From: Brevibacillus brevis | GTDB taxonomy: Bacteria > Bacillota > Bacilli > Brevibacillales > Brevibacillaceae | Direction: 5' to 3' | Assembly (NCBI RefSeq): GCF_031583145.1 | Contig: NZ_CP134050.1 | Span: 5,197,501 to 5,261,500, forward strand | DNA length: 64,000 bases | Part shown: positions 9,071 through 17,283 of the stretch, piece by piece | Position numbering within the stretch: position 1 is the stretch's first letter | Layout: each line of letters opens with the position of its first letter | Program-made: the position numbers and the translations under genes | Notes under the pieces: generated by a model | Seen by the model: the letters and a program-made list of their open reading frames with translations, nothing else | Databases searched by the model: none | Told to the model about the DNA's origin: nothing

Positions 9071-9133
9071 TCAAGGCGGCCCCGGACATCCTGCCCTCGC
9101 TTCTTCGATTTTCTCAAGTACAGTATGTTTCAT
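9071..9133 (-). pseudogene. Possible remnant or tiny ORF upstream of the VOC gene
   Basis: Twenty codons (MKHTVLEKIEEARAGCPGPP) follow a good GGAGG site and end in TGA. The same frame continues past the stop with coding-like residues (TNVLEMVKTGADLYGEW) until it runs into the VOC gene. This suggests a gene broken by a nonsense codon and truncated by the VOC segment. The rest of 9134-9326 shows no gene. Confidence 0.25.
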
Positions 9134-9326
9134 ATCGGCTAAGCCTCCATAACCCCCTAGTCATCCGGCCACTCTCTTCCCTCACATTTCTGAAGGGATC
9201 TACAAAAAGTTCTGCGCTTCGATCCTTGAATCCTCGTACGACTGGAAATATTTTACTCACCCTTTAATTCAGTTAGCTTCCCTTCCTATCCCGTACGAAT
9301 CAAAGACTTCTACGTGAATTCCTCGC

Positions 9327-9366
9327 AAAAAAGCACCTGCCTCCGACAGAGAAGCAGGTGCTTTTC
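9327..9366 (-). terminator. Intrinsic terminator of the mtnKA operon
   Basis: A 12-bp stem (AAAAGCACCTGC, pairing at 9354-9365) with a T-run on the minus strand, ending directly at the mtnA stop. Confidence 0.8.
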
Positions 9367-9367
9367 G

Positions 9368-10408
9368 CTATTTCTTGCTGGTACCGATCTCTTCCGGCTT
9401 GAATATGCCGGTCTCGGTCACGATTGCGGTGATGTATGCCGCAGGCGTCACGTCGAACGCCGGATTGTACACTTTGACGCCGTCCGGAGCCACTTGCTTG
9501 CCCAGGCCGCGCGTGATTTCCTCCGCCGGACGCTCCTCGATCGGGATGTCCGCTCCGGTCGGCGTCTCCAGGTCAACCGAGGAGAGCGGCGCCGCCACGT
9601 AAAACGGAATGCCGTGAGCCTTGGCCAGTACTGCGACCCCGTACGTGCCGATCTTGTTCGCCACGTCACCGTTTGCCGCCACGCGGTCGGTTCCGACGAT
9701 TACCGCCTGCACTTTGCCTTGGGACATGACCATTGCCGCCATGTTGTCGCAGATCAGCGTGACATCGATACCCGCCTGCTGCAGCTCGTACGCGGTGAGG
9801 CGGGCGCCCTGGAGCACCGGCCGTGTCTCGTCCGCGTACACCTTCAGGTCCCAGCCCCGCTCTTTGGCAAGGTAGAACGGAGCGGTCGCCGTCCCGTACG
9901 CTGCCGTCGCAAGCGCGCCCGGATTGCAGTGGGTCAGGACCCCCATTCCGTCGTGCAGGAGCGTCAGCAGATGCTCCCCGATCGTCCGGCACACTTCCGC
10001 ATCTTCTTTCTGGATCGCCAGCGCTTCGTCGAGAACCGCGGCCTTTAGCTCGGCTACCGGTTTGGCCCCTTCCTGTTGCACGCGGGCCTTGACCCGGTCG
10101 AGCGCCCAAAACAGGTTGACCGCTGTAGGGCGGGAGGTGCCCAGGTAGTCTGCCTGGGCTTTCAGTTCGTTCCAAAATGATTCGTGATCGGCCGCCTCGC
10201 TGTTGCGAACGCCCAAATACAGGCCGTAGGCGGCCGACATTCCGATGGCGGGAGCGCCGCGCACCTGCATGCTGCGGATGGAGTCCCACACCTGTTCGGA
10301 AGTCGTCAAAGTCAAATATACGGTTTCTACGGGCAAGAGCGTCTGGTCGAGCAGGACAAGTGCATCATTCTCCCACTTGACCGGCGCTAGCTGAGTGCTG
10401 GTTGTCAT
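9368..10408 (-). CDS. mtnA: S-methyl-5-thioribose-1-phosphate isomerase
   Basis: A 346-residue aldose-ketose isomerase of the eIF2B-like family that converts 5-methylthioribose-1-phosphate to 5-methylthioribulose-1-phosphate in methionine salvage. It shows [13 protein letters not shown] (about 50-62), the catalytic cysteine in [12 protein letters not shown] (C161) and the catalytic aspartate in [11 protein letters not shown] (D241), which match the known Bacillus Cys160/Asp240 pair. The length is typical. Its ATG overlaps the mtnK stop (ATGA), so the two are translationally coupled. Its product feeds MtnB, encoded in the divergent operon. Confidence 0.97.
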   Translation of the reverse strand: MTTSTQLAPVKWENDALVLLDQTLLPVETVYLTLTTSEQVWDSIRSMQVRGAPAIGMSAAYGLYLGVRNSEAADHESFWNELKAQADYLGTSRPTAVNLFWALDRVKARVQQEGAKPVAELKAAVLDEALAIQKEDAEVCRTIGEHLLTLLHDGMGVLTHCNPGALATAAYGTATAPFYLAKERGWDLKVYADETRPVLQGARLTAYELQQAGIDVTLICDNMAAMVMSQGKVQAVIVGTDRVAANGDVANKIGTYGVAVLAKAHGIPFYVAAPLSSVDLETPTGADIPIEERPAEEITRGLGKQVAPDGVKVYNPAFDVTPAAYITAIVTETGIFKPEEIGTSKK

Positions 10409-11634
10409 ACGGTTGTGGCCTCCTGATAAAATCGAGCTGTCACGGTGCGGACGATGTCTGTGATGTCCGTGGATTCCTCTACGTTGCCGCGGCCGAGAAT
10501 CAACGCTTCCCCGATCGCCAGAGCCAAGCGCTCCGCTTCCGCGCGGGTCTGCGGATCTTCGATGCTGTTTAGGTCAGCCACGCCTGCCAGACCGATGACG
10601 CGGCGCAGGATTTTGCAGCCGGCAAAGCCTGCGGCATCCTGGATCAGCCGCTTCACGTAGCTTTGCCAGAAGCCTTCCACGTGGGCGCTGCGCTCTTTGG
10701 CGTGCCTGTGCCACAGCTGTACAAACTGGGACACGAATTCATTCCAGACATCTTCCACCGTCGTAAGCAAGTATTCGCGATACGATTCGCGTTCTCCTTG
10801 ATCTTTTTGCAAGCCGTGCTGACCCGCGAAGTTGAGCAGCAGGTTGGCGATCACTGCGCCGATGTCAAAGCCGATCGGGCCGTAGTAGGCAAACTCGGGA
10901 TCGATCGCTTTCATGCTGGTCGGTGTAATGAAAATGCTGCCGGTGTGCAGGTCTCCGTGGAGCAGGGCCTCCGCCCGCGTCAGGAAATCGTATTTCAGCT
11001 TGGCGATTTCCAGCTTGAGCGGCTTGTTGTTCCAGATCGCTTCCACCTCTTTTTGGATCAGCGGATTGAAATCGTTCGTCGGCGCGTTTTCATAAGGATC
11101 AGTAAAGACCAGATCTTCCGTAATTTTGCACAATTCCGGATTCAAGAATGTTCCGACGAGCGCCTTTTTGTCAAAGGGACTTGCGCCCAGATCAGAGGTG
11201 TAGAACAGCGTATGGGCGAGAAACTTGCCGATCTGCTTGGCGAACAGCGGATAGCGGTTGCCCTCGATCAACCCTTTGCGCATGATGATGTGGTCTCCCA
11301 CGTTTTCCATGACGGTCAGCGCGAGCTCCTGATCGAAGTGGTACACCTGCGGCACAAGCTCCGGTACGAATTTGTGCTGAATGCGGAGCGCCTCACTCTC
11401 GATGCGCGCGCGATCCACGGTCAGCGGCCAGGATTCCCCTACCACTCGCGCATACGGCAAAGCCTGCTTGACGATGACGCTTTTTCCCGTCGCTTCGTCC
11501 CGAATGTCAAAAACCAGATTGAGGTTGCCGTCGCCGATTTCCTTGCTTGTGAGCGTGGCCCCCTCGTTAAACAGCCCCGGCAAAGCCTTTACATACTCAA
11601 CTGCTTCCTGTTCGCTCAGTGCGCGATATGCCAT
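10405..11634 (-). CDS. mtnK: S-methyl-5-thioribose kinase
   Basis: A 409-residue aminoglycoside-phosphotransferase-like kinase that phosphorylates 5-methylthioribose at C1. It has [11 protein letters not shown] (about 35), [17 protein letters not shown], the Brenner-type catalytic motif [12 protein letters not shown] (about 230) and [15 protein letters not shown]-like metal-binding DPE (here [13 protein letters not shown]). The ATG at 11634 is preferred to one three codons upstream, because the purine-rich GAGGGGAG would leave no space before the earlier ATG. It is the first gene of the mtnKA operon, downstream of a SAM-I riboswitch. Confidence 0.96.
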   Translation of the reverse strand: MAYRALSEQEAVEYVKALPGLFNEGATLTSKEIGDGNLNLVFDIRDEATGKSVIVKQALPYARVVGESWPLTVDRARIESEALRIQHKFVPELVPQVYHFDQELALTVMENVGDHIIMRKGLIEGNRYPLFAKQIGKFLAHTLFYTSDLGASPFDKKALVGTFLNPELCKITEDLVFTDPYENAPTNDFNPLIQKEVEAIWNNKPLKLEIAKLKYDFLTRAEALLHGDLHTGSIFITPTSMKAIDPEFAYYGPIGFDIGAVIANLLLNFAGQHGLQKDQGERESYREYLLTTVEDVWNEFVSQFVQLWHRHAKERSAHVEGFWQSYVKRLIQDAAGFAGCKILRRVIGLAGVADLNSIEDPQTRAEAERLALAIGEALILGRGNVEESTDITDIVRTVTARFYQEATTV

Positions 11635-11741
11635 GATTCTCATTCTCCCCTCTGCTCCATTTTTCGTATATTTCCAGCGGGCGGTCATGCTCCCCGGACT
11701 TTGCCCTGCTCCGGTGCGGCCAGCATTTCCCGTCAGTATGC

Positions 11742-11947
11742 AAAAAGACCTCTTTCCCGAAGAAAGAGGTCGCTGTCGTCACGTACAGAGAAACGTGCCT
11801 ATGTCCCCCTTATCTTCCAGACCACTTTTGTTTCTGCAGGAATTAGCACCGTGCACGCCGCCTTTTTCAGTCGCCTAGCGCTTCTGAATGGCATCGTGTC
11901 GGTTGCCGGGTATCATCGGGCCAGTCCCTCCACCTTCTCTGGATAAG
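11742..11947 (-). promoter_or_regulatory. SAM-I (S-box) riboswitch with terminator, controlling mtnKA
   Basis: On the minus strand: P1 arm CTTATCC (near 11947), AGAGAAGGTGGAGGGACTGG, GATGATACCCGGCAACC, the conserved GCACGGTGCTAATTCC and the closing GATAAG arm (about 11809). An intrinsic terminator follows (11742-11771, 12-bp stem, T-run). By S-box logic, SAM binding favours the terminator and turns mtnKA off when methionine is plentiful. Confidence 0.95.
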
Positions 11948-11981
11948 GTATCCAACGTATGCGGTTTTGAATTTAGTTTGA

Positions 11982-12010
11982 ATCATACATCCACGTCAGG
12001 GCCATGTCAA
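11982..12010 (-). promoter_or_regulatory. Sigma-A promoter of mtnKA
   Basis: TTGACA (12005-12010), 17 bases and TATGAT (11982-11987) on the minus strand. Initiation near 11975 would place the riboswitch at the 5' end of the message. Confidence 0.85.
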
Positions 12011-12040
12011 CACCCTTTTTGGGCGGAATGTGTCCGGCCG

Positions 12041-13243
12041 CTACCAGCTGTACTCCGTGCCCGATGCCCCGGGCCGGTCCCAGTTCCACCAGTCTACCTT
12101 GCCGAGGAAAGCCGCCGTGATGGACTTTTCTGCCTGAAGCTTGAGCAGCTCTTTGGTCGGACCTGTGACGACAGCGCCGTAGATGCGGACGCCATGTTTC
12201 TGCAAGTAATCGTAACGCTCTGCAATCCGGGTGTCCCTCCCGAAGATCAGGTCCTCGCCGATGTCATCCGTGAGCCGCTCGTGCTCGGCGAGGTATTTCA
12301 TCTCCGCCACGAACGTCGCAGTCCTCCTGTCCCAATCCCCTTGCAGCTGGATCGGGGCATCGCCGTAGTCCAGTGCGCGATCAGAAAACCCCCACACCTC
12401 TCCCGCGGACAGGAGCAGGTTTCCCCCGTCCGGCTCGTGGCCGCGGGCCTCTGCGCCGGTATCCACCGCGAGCCACGACGTCTCCATGTTGTACGCAAAA
12501 ACGTGCTGCGCCACCAGGCTCTCGTACTCTTTGAGAGTCATCGGGCGATCAAAGGAGATGGCCAACTGGCTGACGGTTCCCTCCGGTAGCTTGCCCATCG
12601 CGTTCCAGGCAGGCGTCCGTAGGTAAGCTGTCTCGTCCCCAGTCATTTTTTCATCTGTCGGGTAGCGGAAGAACAGCTTTTTTTCCCGGATGCCACCCGC
12701 CCACTTGGGCTCGGCACGCACATTCCACAAGAAATTGCTGACCTCCAGAAACCCGGCCGTCTTCTGTTCGGCTCCCACCTGCTCCCGCAGCTCCAGCTTG
12801 ATTTGTCCGTACAGCGCTCCGACCTGCGAGCCGCTGCTGCCCGCGCTGACACCGGACTGGGTAAAATTGACAAGGTCTTTGGTGACGCGGAACATATCGG
12901 CGTGCATCCAGGAGCCGACCCAGGCGTTGCCGAAGAAAGCAAGGGCGCCGGCCAGAAAGACAATCCCGAACGTAAAAGCGGAATTCGTCAGCCTCATTCT
13001 CCACTTTCCCCGTCTGAGTATCTTCCGCTGCTGTTTGTCCGAGAGCGTCTCGTCCGTCATCTCTTGCCCCCCGCTTCCTTCTCCCAGCAAGAGCCGCTCC
13101 AGCCGCCCCGCGTATTCCTCGTCATCTGCGACCATATCCTCGAGCTTTTTCGCATCCGCTTCTCCCAGCTCTCCACGCAGATAAGCCATCAGCTTTTCGT
13201 CGAGCTCCCCGATTTCACGCTTTTCCTCACGTCTATTCGTCAT
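12041..13243 (-). CDS. Anti-sigma factor, YhdL-like (Sigma_reg_N/Sigma_reg_C)
   Basis: A 400-residue membrane protein with a cytoplasmic N-terminus (about 1-85, including GELDEKLMAYLRGELGEADAKK), one TM segment (about 86-108, SAFTFGIVFLAGALAFFGNA) and a large extracytoplasmic part. It ends with YLQKHGVRIYGAVVTGPTKE and FLGKVDWWNW, the pattern of the Sigma_reg_C domain of the SigM regulator YhdL. It probably tethers the ECF sigma encoded immediately upstream at the membrane and releases it on envelope stress. The ATG at 13243 follows GGAGGG and overlaps the sigma gene by 11 bases, so expression is coupled. Confidence 0.85.
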   Translation of the reverse strand: MTNRREEKREIGELDEKLMAYLRGELGEADAKKLEDMVADDEEYAGRLERLLLGEGSGGQEMTDETLSDKQQRKILRRGKWRMRLTNSAFTFGIVFLAGALAFFGNAWVGSWMHADMFRVTKDLVNFTQSGVSAGSSGSQVGALYGQIKLELREQVGAEQKTAGFLEVSNFLWNVRAEPKWAGGIREKKLFFRYPTDEKMTGDETAYLRTPAWNAMGKLPEGTVSQLAISFDRPMTLKEYESLVAQHVFAYNMETSWLAVDTGAEARGHEPDGGNLLLSAGEVWGFSDRALDYGDAPIQLQGDWDRRTATFVAEMKYLAEHERLTDDIGEDLIFGRDTRIAERYDYLQKHGVRIYGAVVTGPTKELLKLQAEKSITAAFLGKVDWWNWDRPGASGTEYSW

Positions 13244-13715
13244 CGTCTTCGTCCCTCCACATCTTGCGCATCTTTTGCCGCCCCCGAAACAGCGAACGCT
13301 TCACATCGGCCACGTCAATTCCCAGCACCTGAGCGATTTCGGCATAGGAAAACTGCATGGCTGCCAGCAAAATGACCTGCTTCTGCTTCTCTGGCAGCCG
13401 GTCCAGGAATGCGTGAGCGGATGCCCACATTTCCCGGTGCACCAGCGAATCAGCCGGATCTACCGCCGACAGGTCCGCTGTCTCGGGCATGTGCTCCACG
13501 AAATGCAACGGACGTCTGGCCTGCTTGCGATGCCAATCCACAAAAGCGTGGTACGCTACCTTGAACAGCCACGGCCTGACTCTTTCCCCGTGGTAGTCGT
13601 CCAGAGCGGAAAAGGCGCGAAAAAACGTTTCCTGCGTCAAGTCCTCCGCGCATCTGGCATCCCGTGTGAGCCGGTAGAGATAGCGGTAAATATCGTTTAC
13701 GTGCAGGCGATACAC
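13233..13715 (-). CDS. ECF sigma factor (SigM-like)
   Basis: A 160-residue sigma-70 family ECF protein. Region 2 covers about 1-70 (DIYRYLYRLTRDARCAEDLTQETFFRAFSALDDY, then RPWLFKVAYHAFVDWHRKQ). Region 4 covers about 100-150 (LDRLPEKQKQVILLAAMQFSYAEIAQVLGIDVADVKRSLFRGRQK). The start is uncertain. The GTG at 13715 has AAGGTAGG about 10 bases upstream but clips region 2.1 slightly. The frame extends upstream as VGKVGLED without any ATG/GTG/TTG in frame. An ECF-type promoter just upstream suggests autoregulation. It is followed by its anti-sigma gene. Confidence 0.88.
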   Translation of the reverse strand: MYRLHVNDIYRYLYRLTRDARCAEDLTQETFFRAFSALDDYHGERVRPWLFKVAYHAFVDWHRKQARRPLHFVEHMPETADLSAVDPADSLVHREMWASAHAFLDRLPEKQKQVILLAAMQFSYAEIAQVLGIDVADVKRSLFRGRQKMRKMWRDEDDDE

Positions 13716-13764
13716 GTCTTCAAGGCCTACCTTCCCAACGGTTTCACACCCCTTCCCTTCTTAC

Positions 13765-13790
13765 CACGCCATACGCGGGGAAAAGTTTCA
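13765..13790 (-). promoter_or_regulatory. ECF-type (SigM/SigW-like) autoregulatory promoter
   Basis: TGAAAC (13785-13790), 16 bases and CGTGG (13764-13768) on the minus strand upstream of the ECF sigma gene. This matches the TGAAAC-N16-CGT consensus used by Bacillus extracytoplasmic-function sigma factors. Confidence 0.6.
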
Positions 13791-13820
13791 CCTTCGTGTG
13801 CATGCCCGGCAAAAAACAAT

Positions 13821-13849
13821 TTGACTCCCGCTTCCGAACGTCATATCAT
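13821..13849 (+). promoter_or_regulatory. Sigma-A promoter of mtnWXBD
   Basis: TTGACT (13821-13826), a 17-base spacer and TATCAT (13844-13849), about 40 bases before the S-box aptamer. Confidence 0.7.
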
Positions 13850-13890
13850 GAAACTATCGCACACGCTATTGTTCGTGTGAATCACATAAC

Positions 13891-14115
13891 ACTCTTATCG
13901 CGAGCTGGCTGAGGGACTGGCCCTATGATGCCCGGCAACCGGCGCTGCTCTAGCCATTTGGACTGGAGAGCGAAACGGTGCTAATTCCAACGGATAAGAG
14001 TCGAGACTGGGCGACGTTTCCCCTTTTCCTCGACTACTGACCCGAGAGATGAGAGGAGACGAAGACGAAAGCATAGTCGACAACCGCCTCCCTGATCGCC
14101 GGGGAGGCTTTTTTA
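13891..14115 (+). promoter_or_regulatory. SAM-I (S-box) riboswitch with terminator, controlling mtnWXBD
   Basis: Aptamer at 13891-14000: CTCTTATC arm, GAGCTGGCTGAGGGACTGG, CTATGATGCCCGGCAACC, ACGGTGCTAATTCC and the closing GGATAAGAG. An antiterminator-like GAGATGAGAGGAG stretch and an intrinsic terminator (14086-14108 stem, T-run) follow. This is the second S-box of the salvage locus. Confidence 0.95.
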
Positions 14116-14146
14116 TTGTCATACCAAAGGAGGATGAGTCCTAGCA

Positions 14147-15361
14147 ATGAGTGAGCACCGTATCCTCGTCACCTATTTGACTCAAGCCAAAGACTTGTAC
14201 AAAAAAGCGGAAGCGATCGCCGTCGGCATGACTGTCGGCTCCTGGACAGAGCTGCCTGCCGCCAAGCAGGCGGAGCTGAAGCCGTATCTGGGCGAAGCCG
14301 TGAGCGCTACCCCGCTCGAGACGCTGGAGAGCGGCGAGACGCGCGGCCTGATTACTGTCAGCTACCCGACCCGCAACTTCACAAACGACATTCCTTCCCT
14401 GTTGACCGGCATTTTCGGAAAACTCTCCATGGACGGAAAAATCAAGCTGTTTGATATCGAGTTTCCCGATTCGTTCCTCGGCGCATTCCCCGGCCCCAAG
14501 TACGGCATCGACGGGCTTCGCGGACGCCTTGACGCACACGATCGCCCCTTGCTCATGAGCATCTTCAAATCGTGCCTCGGCCTTCCCTTCGACGATTTGA
14601 AAACCCAATTCCGGGCGCAGGCACTCGGCGGCGTCGATCTCGTAAAAGATGACGAAATTTTCTTTGCGGACGACCGCGCACCGTTTCTCGAGCGCATCAA
14701 GGCGTTCAAGCAAATCGCGGCCGAGACCGAGCAAGAAATCGGGAAGCCCGTCCTGTACGCAGCCAACCTGACCGGTCCCGTAAGCGAATTGAACGAGAAA
14801 GCGAAACGCGCGGTGGAAGCAGGGGCCGACTGCCTCCTGTTCAATGTGCTGGCCTTCGGCTTCGACGCCTTGCACAGACTGGCTGCCGATCCGGATGTCC
14901 ACGTCCCGATCATGGCACACCCCGCCTTGGCCGGCGCGTACTACCCATCGCCTGACTACGGCATCGCCACGCCGCTTCTGCTCGGCAAGCTGATGCGCAT
15001 CGCGGGCGCCGACCTGGTGCTGTTCCCATCGCCGTATGGCAACGTTGCCCTGGACAAAGGCGAAGCGCTGCAAGTCGCGAAAAACCTGACCGCTCCGCTG
15101 GAAGGCGTGCGCCGTTCCTTCCCGGTCCCGTCCGCCGGCATCCATCCCGGCCTCGTGCCTCAGCTCTACGCTGACTTTGGCCTGGACCAGATCGTCAATG
15201 CAGGAGGCGGCATCCACGGACACCCAGGCGGGGCAACCGCGGGAGCCAGGGCGTTTGTCGCTGCCATACAGGCCGCAGTCGCCGGCAAAACGCTGCAGGA
15301 AGCCGCAGCCAGCTCCCCTGAGCTGGCCGCTGCCCTCGAAAAGTGGGGTGGCGGACGATGA
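14147..15361 (+). CDS. mtnW: 2,3-diketo-5-methylthiopentyl-1-phosphate enolase (RuBisCO-like protein)
   Basis: A 404-residue RuBisCO-like protein catalysing enolisation of 2,3-diketo-5-methylthiopentyl-1-phosphate. The metal-site motif GGVDLVKDDE (161-170) keeps the lysine that is carbamylated (K167) and the acidic ligands. GHPGGATAGARA near the C-terminus is the phosphate-binding region. It lacks the full set of residues of carboxylating RuBisCO, as expected for this family. AAAGGAGG sits 13 bases before the ATG, rather far. Its stop overlaps the mtnX start. The MtnW/MtnX pair replaces the single enolase-phosphatase MtnC of other bacteria. Confidence 0.97.
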   Translation: MSEHRILVTYLTQAKDLYKKAEAIAVGMTVGSWTELPAAKQAELKPYLGEAVSATPLETLESGETRGLITVSYPTRNFTNDIPSLLTGIFGKLSMDGKIKLFDIEFPDSFLGAFPGPKYGIDGLRGRLDAHDRPLLMSIFKSCLGLPFDDLKTQFRAQALGGVDLVKDDEIFFADDRAPFLERIKAFKQIAAETEQEIGKPVLYAANLTGPVSELNEKAKRAVEAGADCLLFNVLAFGFDALHRLAADPDVHVPIMAHPALAGAYYPSPDYGIATPLLLGKLMRIAGADLVLFPSPYGNVALDKGEALQVAKNLTAPLEGVRRSFPVPSAGIHPGLVPQLYADFGLDQIVNAGGGIHGHPGGATAGARAFVAAIQAAVAGKTLQEAAASSPELAAALEKWGGGR

Positions 15362-16032
15362 GCAAAAAGCTCGTGCTGTTCTGCGACTTCGACGGGACCA
15401 TTACCGAAAAGGACAACATCGTGGCCATTGTGCGCAAATTCGCGCCGCCCGAGTGGGAAGCGCTGACCGAGCAGATTCTTTCGCAAAAAATCAGCGTGCA
15501 GGAAGGAGTCGGCAAGCTGTTTCAGCTGATTCCCTCCTCCCTGCGCGGGGAGATCGTCGACTTCATCGTGAAGGAAGCCTCGATTCGTCCCGGTTTTGCC
15601 GAGTTCGTCCGCTTTTGCCGGGAGGAAGGAATCGAGTGGCTGGTGACCAGCGGAGGGATCGACTTTTTTGTGGAGCCGATTCTCGCCCCCTTCGATCTGG
15701 ACGGAGTGCCGATCTATTGCAACGGAAGCGATTTTTCGGGCGAAAGAATCACAATCACCTGGCCGCACTCCTGTGACGATCACTGCACCAACGGCTGTGG
15801 AATGTGCAAGACGACGATTATCCGCCGCTACGATCCCGCCGAGTACTTCCGGGTCGTCATCGGCGATTCCATCACCGATCTGGCCGGGGCCAAAATTGCC
15901 GATTTCGTCATTGCCCGCTCGCTTCTGGCCCAGAAGTCGGAGGAGCTGCAGCTGCCCTACCGCAGCTTCGCCACATTCCACGACGTGATCGCTATCTTAC
16001 AAGACTTGAAACACCAACAGGAGGTCGGCTGA
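15358..16032 (+). CDS. mtnX: 2-hydroxy-3-keto-5-methylthiopentenyl-1-phosphate phosphatase
   Basis: A 224-residue HAD-superfamily phosphatase that dephosphorylates the MtnW product to the acireductone precursor. The nucleophile motif FCDFDGTITEKDN has D10 and D12; motif II is VTSGG near residue 100; a DHCTNGCGMCKT cysteine-rich segment lies around 140; and the Mg-binding IGDSITDLAGAK motif is near 165. The ATG at 15358 overlaps the mtnW stop as ATGA, which fixes the start. Confidence 0.95.
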   Translation: MSKKLVLFCDFDGTITEKDNIVAIVRKFAPPEWEALTEQILSQKISVQEGVGKLFQLIPSSLRGEIVDFIVKEASIRPGFAEFVRFCREEGIEWLVTSGGIDFFVEPILAPFDLDGVPIYCNGSDFSGERITITWPHSCDDHCTNGCGMCKTTIIRRYDPAEYFRVVIGDSITDLAGAKIADFVIARSLLAQKSEELQLPYRSFATFHDVIAILQDLKHQQEVG

Positions 16033-16035
16033 CCC

Positions 16036-16692
16036 ATGACTGCTACTTTCGAACAACGTCTGGACGCTTTTCGCCGCCTGGACGACGCCAAGCTGACGTT
16101 CGCCCGCCGAGACTGGTTTCCGGGCACGAGCGGCAATCTCTCCATCAAGCTCACGAACGACCCGCTGCAGTTCGCGGTAACCGCTAGCGGCAAGGACAAA
16201 ACAAAGCTCTCCCCGGAGGACTATCTGGTGGTGGACCGCGATTCCCGTCCAGTAGACGAGACCTCTCTCAAGCCATCCGCTGAGACGCTGATCCACGCTG
16301 TGGTCTACAAGAAGTTTCCCCAGGCAGGCGCCTGCTTCCATGTGCACACGGTGTGGAATAACCTGATTTCAGAGCTGTACTTCGGTCAGCGCGCTTTTTC
16401 CATCCAAGGCCAGGAGCTGATCAAGGGACTGGGCATCTGGGAGGAAAACGCGCAGATCACGATTCCGATTGTAGAGAACTTTGCCGATATTCCGACCCTG
16501 GCGGCCGCGATCGAAAAAGTGATCACCCCGGAAGTGCCCGGCGTCCTGATCCGCAATCACGGCATTTACGCCTGGGGCAACAGCGACTTCGAGGCGAAAC
16601 GCCACCTCGAGGCTTTCGAATTCCTGTTTGAGTACCACGCCCGCTTGCTGCAGCTGCGCCAAGCAGTCGTGTCCACTACAACCACAAACTAA
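16036..16692 (+). CDS. mtnB: Methylthioribulose-1-phosphate dehydratase
   Basis: A 218-residue class II aldolase/AraD-fold zinc enzyme that dehydrates methylthioribulose-1-phosphate to the diketone used by MtnW. It has the glycine loop FPGTSGNLSIK (about 28-38), the acidic residue in LKPSAETLIH (E83), the zinc ligands in CFHVHTVWNN (H102, H104) and the third-histidine region IRNHGIYAWG. It starts 3 bases after the mtnX stop, with AGGAGG inside the mtnX end. Confidence 0.96.
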   Translation: MTATFEQRLDAFRRLDDAKLTFARRDWFPGTSGNLSIKLTNDPLQFAVTASGKDKTKLSPEDYLVVDRDSRPVDETSLKPSAETLIHAVVYKKFPQAGACFHVHTVWNNLISELYFGQRAFSIQGQELIKGLGIWEENAQITIPIVENFADIPTLAAAIEKVITPEVPGVLIRNHGIYAWGNSDFEAKRHLEAFEFLFEYHARLLQLRQAVVSTTTTN

Positions 16693-16707
16693 AGGAGGAG
16701 TTTTACG

Positions 16708-17220
16708 ATGGCACAAGTACGTTTTCACGACACCAACGAGTATATCGGTTCGCCGGAGGAAGTCGTTTCGTTTTTGAATACCCAAGAAATCATCTATGAA
16801 AAATGGGGAGTAGATCGTCTGGATCCCAAGCACCGGGACAACTACAGCCCGACCGAAGAAGAGAAACAGGAAATTCTCGACACGTTCAAGCCGGAGATCG
16901 AGGCGATCAGCAAGCGCCGCGGCTATTTGACGGCGGACATTATCGTCCTCTCCGACAAGACGCCGAATCTCGATGAGCTTCTGGTCAAATTCAAAAACGA
17001 GCACCACCACACCGATGATGAGTGCCGCTTCTGCGTGGACGGCCACGGCATCTTCGCGATTAAAGGAAAGGACGGCCGCTACTTCGACGTCGAACTGGAG
17101 CCCGGCGACCTGATTTCCGTACCGCCGAACTTCCGTCACTACTTCACCTTGATGGACGACCGCAAAATCAAAGCGATCCGCCTGTTCGTCACTCCTGCAG
17201 GCTGGGAAGCGATTTACTAA
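16708..17220 (+). CDS. mtnD: Acireductone dioxygenase
   Basis: A 170-residue cupin that oxidises the acireductone to the keto acid of methionine plus formate (Fe form) or to CO, formate and methylthiobutyrate (Ni form). Metal ligands lie in EHHHTDDE (H99, H101, E105) and PPNFRHYF (H144). It has AAAGGAGG and a normal spacing and closes the mtnWXBD operon. The final transaminase (MtnE-type) is not encoded in the window. Confidence 0.97.
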   Translation: MAQVRFHDTNEYIGSPEEVVSFLNTQEIIYEKWGVDRLDPKHRDNYSPTEEEKQEILDTFKPEIEAISKRRGYLTADIIVLSDKTPNLDELLVKFKNEHHHTDDECRFCVDGHGIFAIKGKDGRYFDVELEPGDLISVPPNFRHYFTLMDDRKIKAIRLFVTPAGWEAIY

Positions 17221-17245
17221 TCTCCTCTTCGCTCAGACATAAGCA

Positions 17246-17283
17246 ATCACCTCGGTCGCGCATGACCGAGGTGATTTTTTTAC
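17246..17283 (+). terminator. Intrinsic terminator of mtnWXBD
   Basis: A 12-bp perfect stem (17246-17257 with 17264-17275) followed by T7. The T-run touches the stop codon of the convergent germination gene. Confidence 0.9.

Noticed and set aside
8944-9267. Rightward open frame opposite the VOC gene start
   Set aside because: No ribosome site, no protein family pattern, and largely antisense to the VOC gene.
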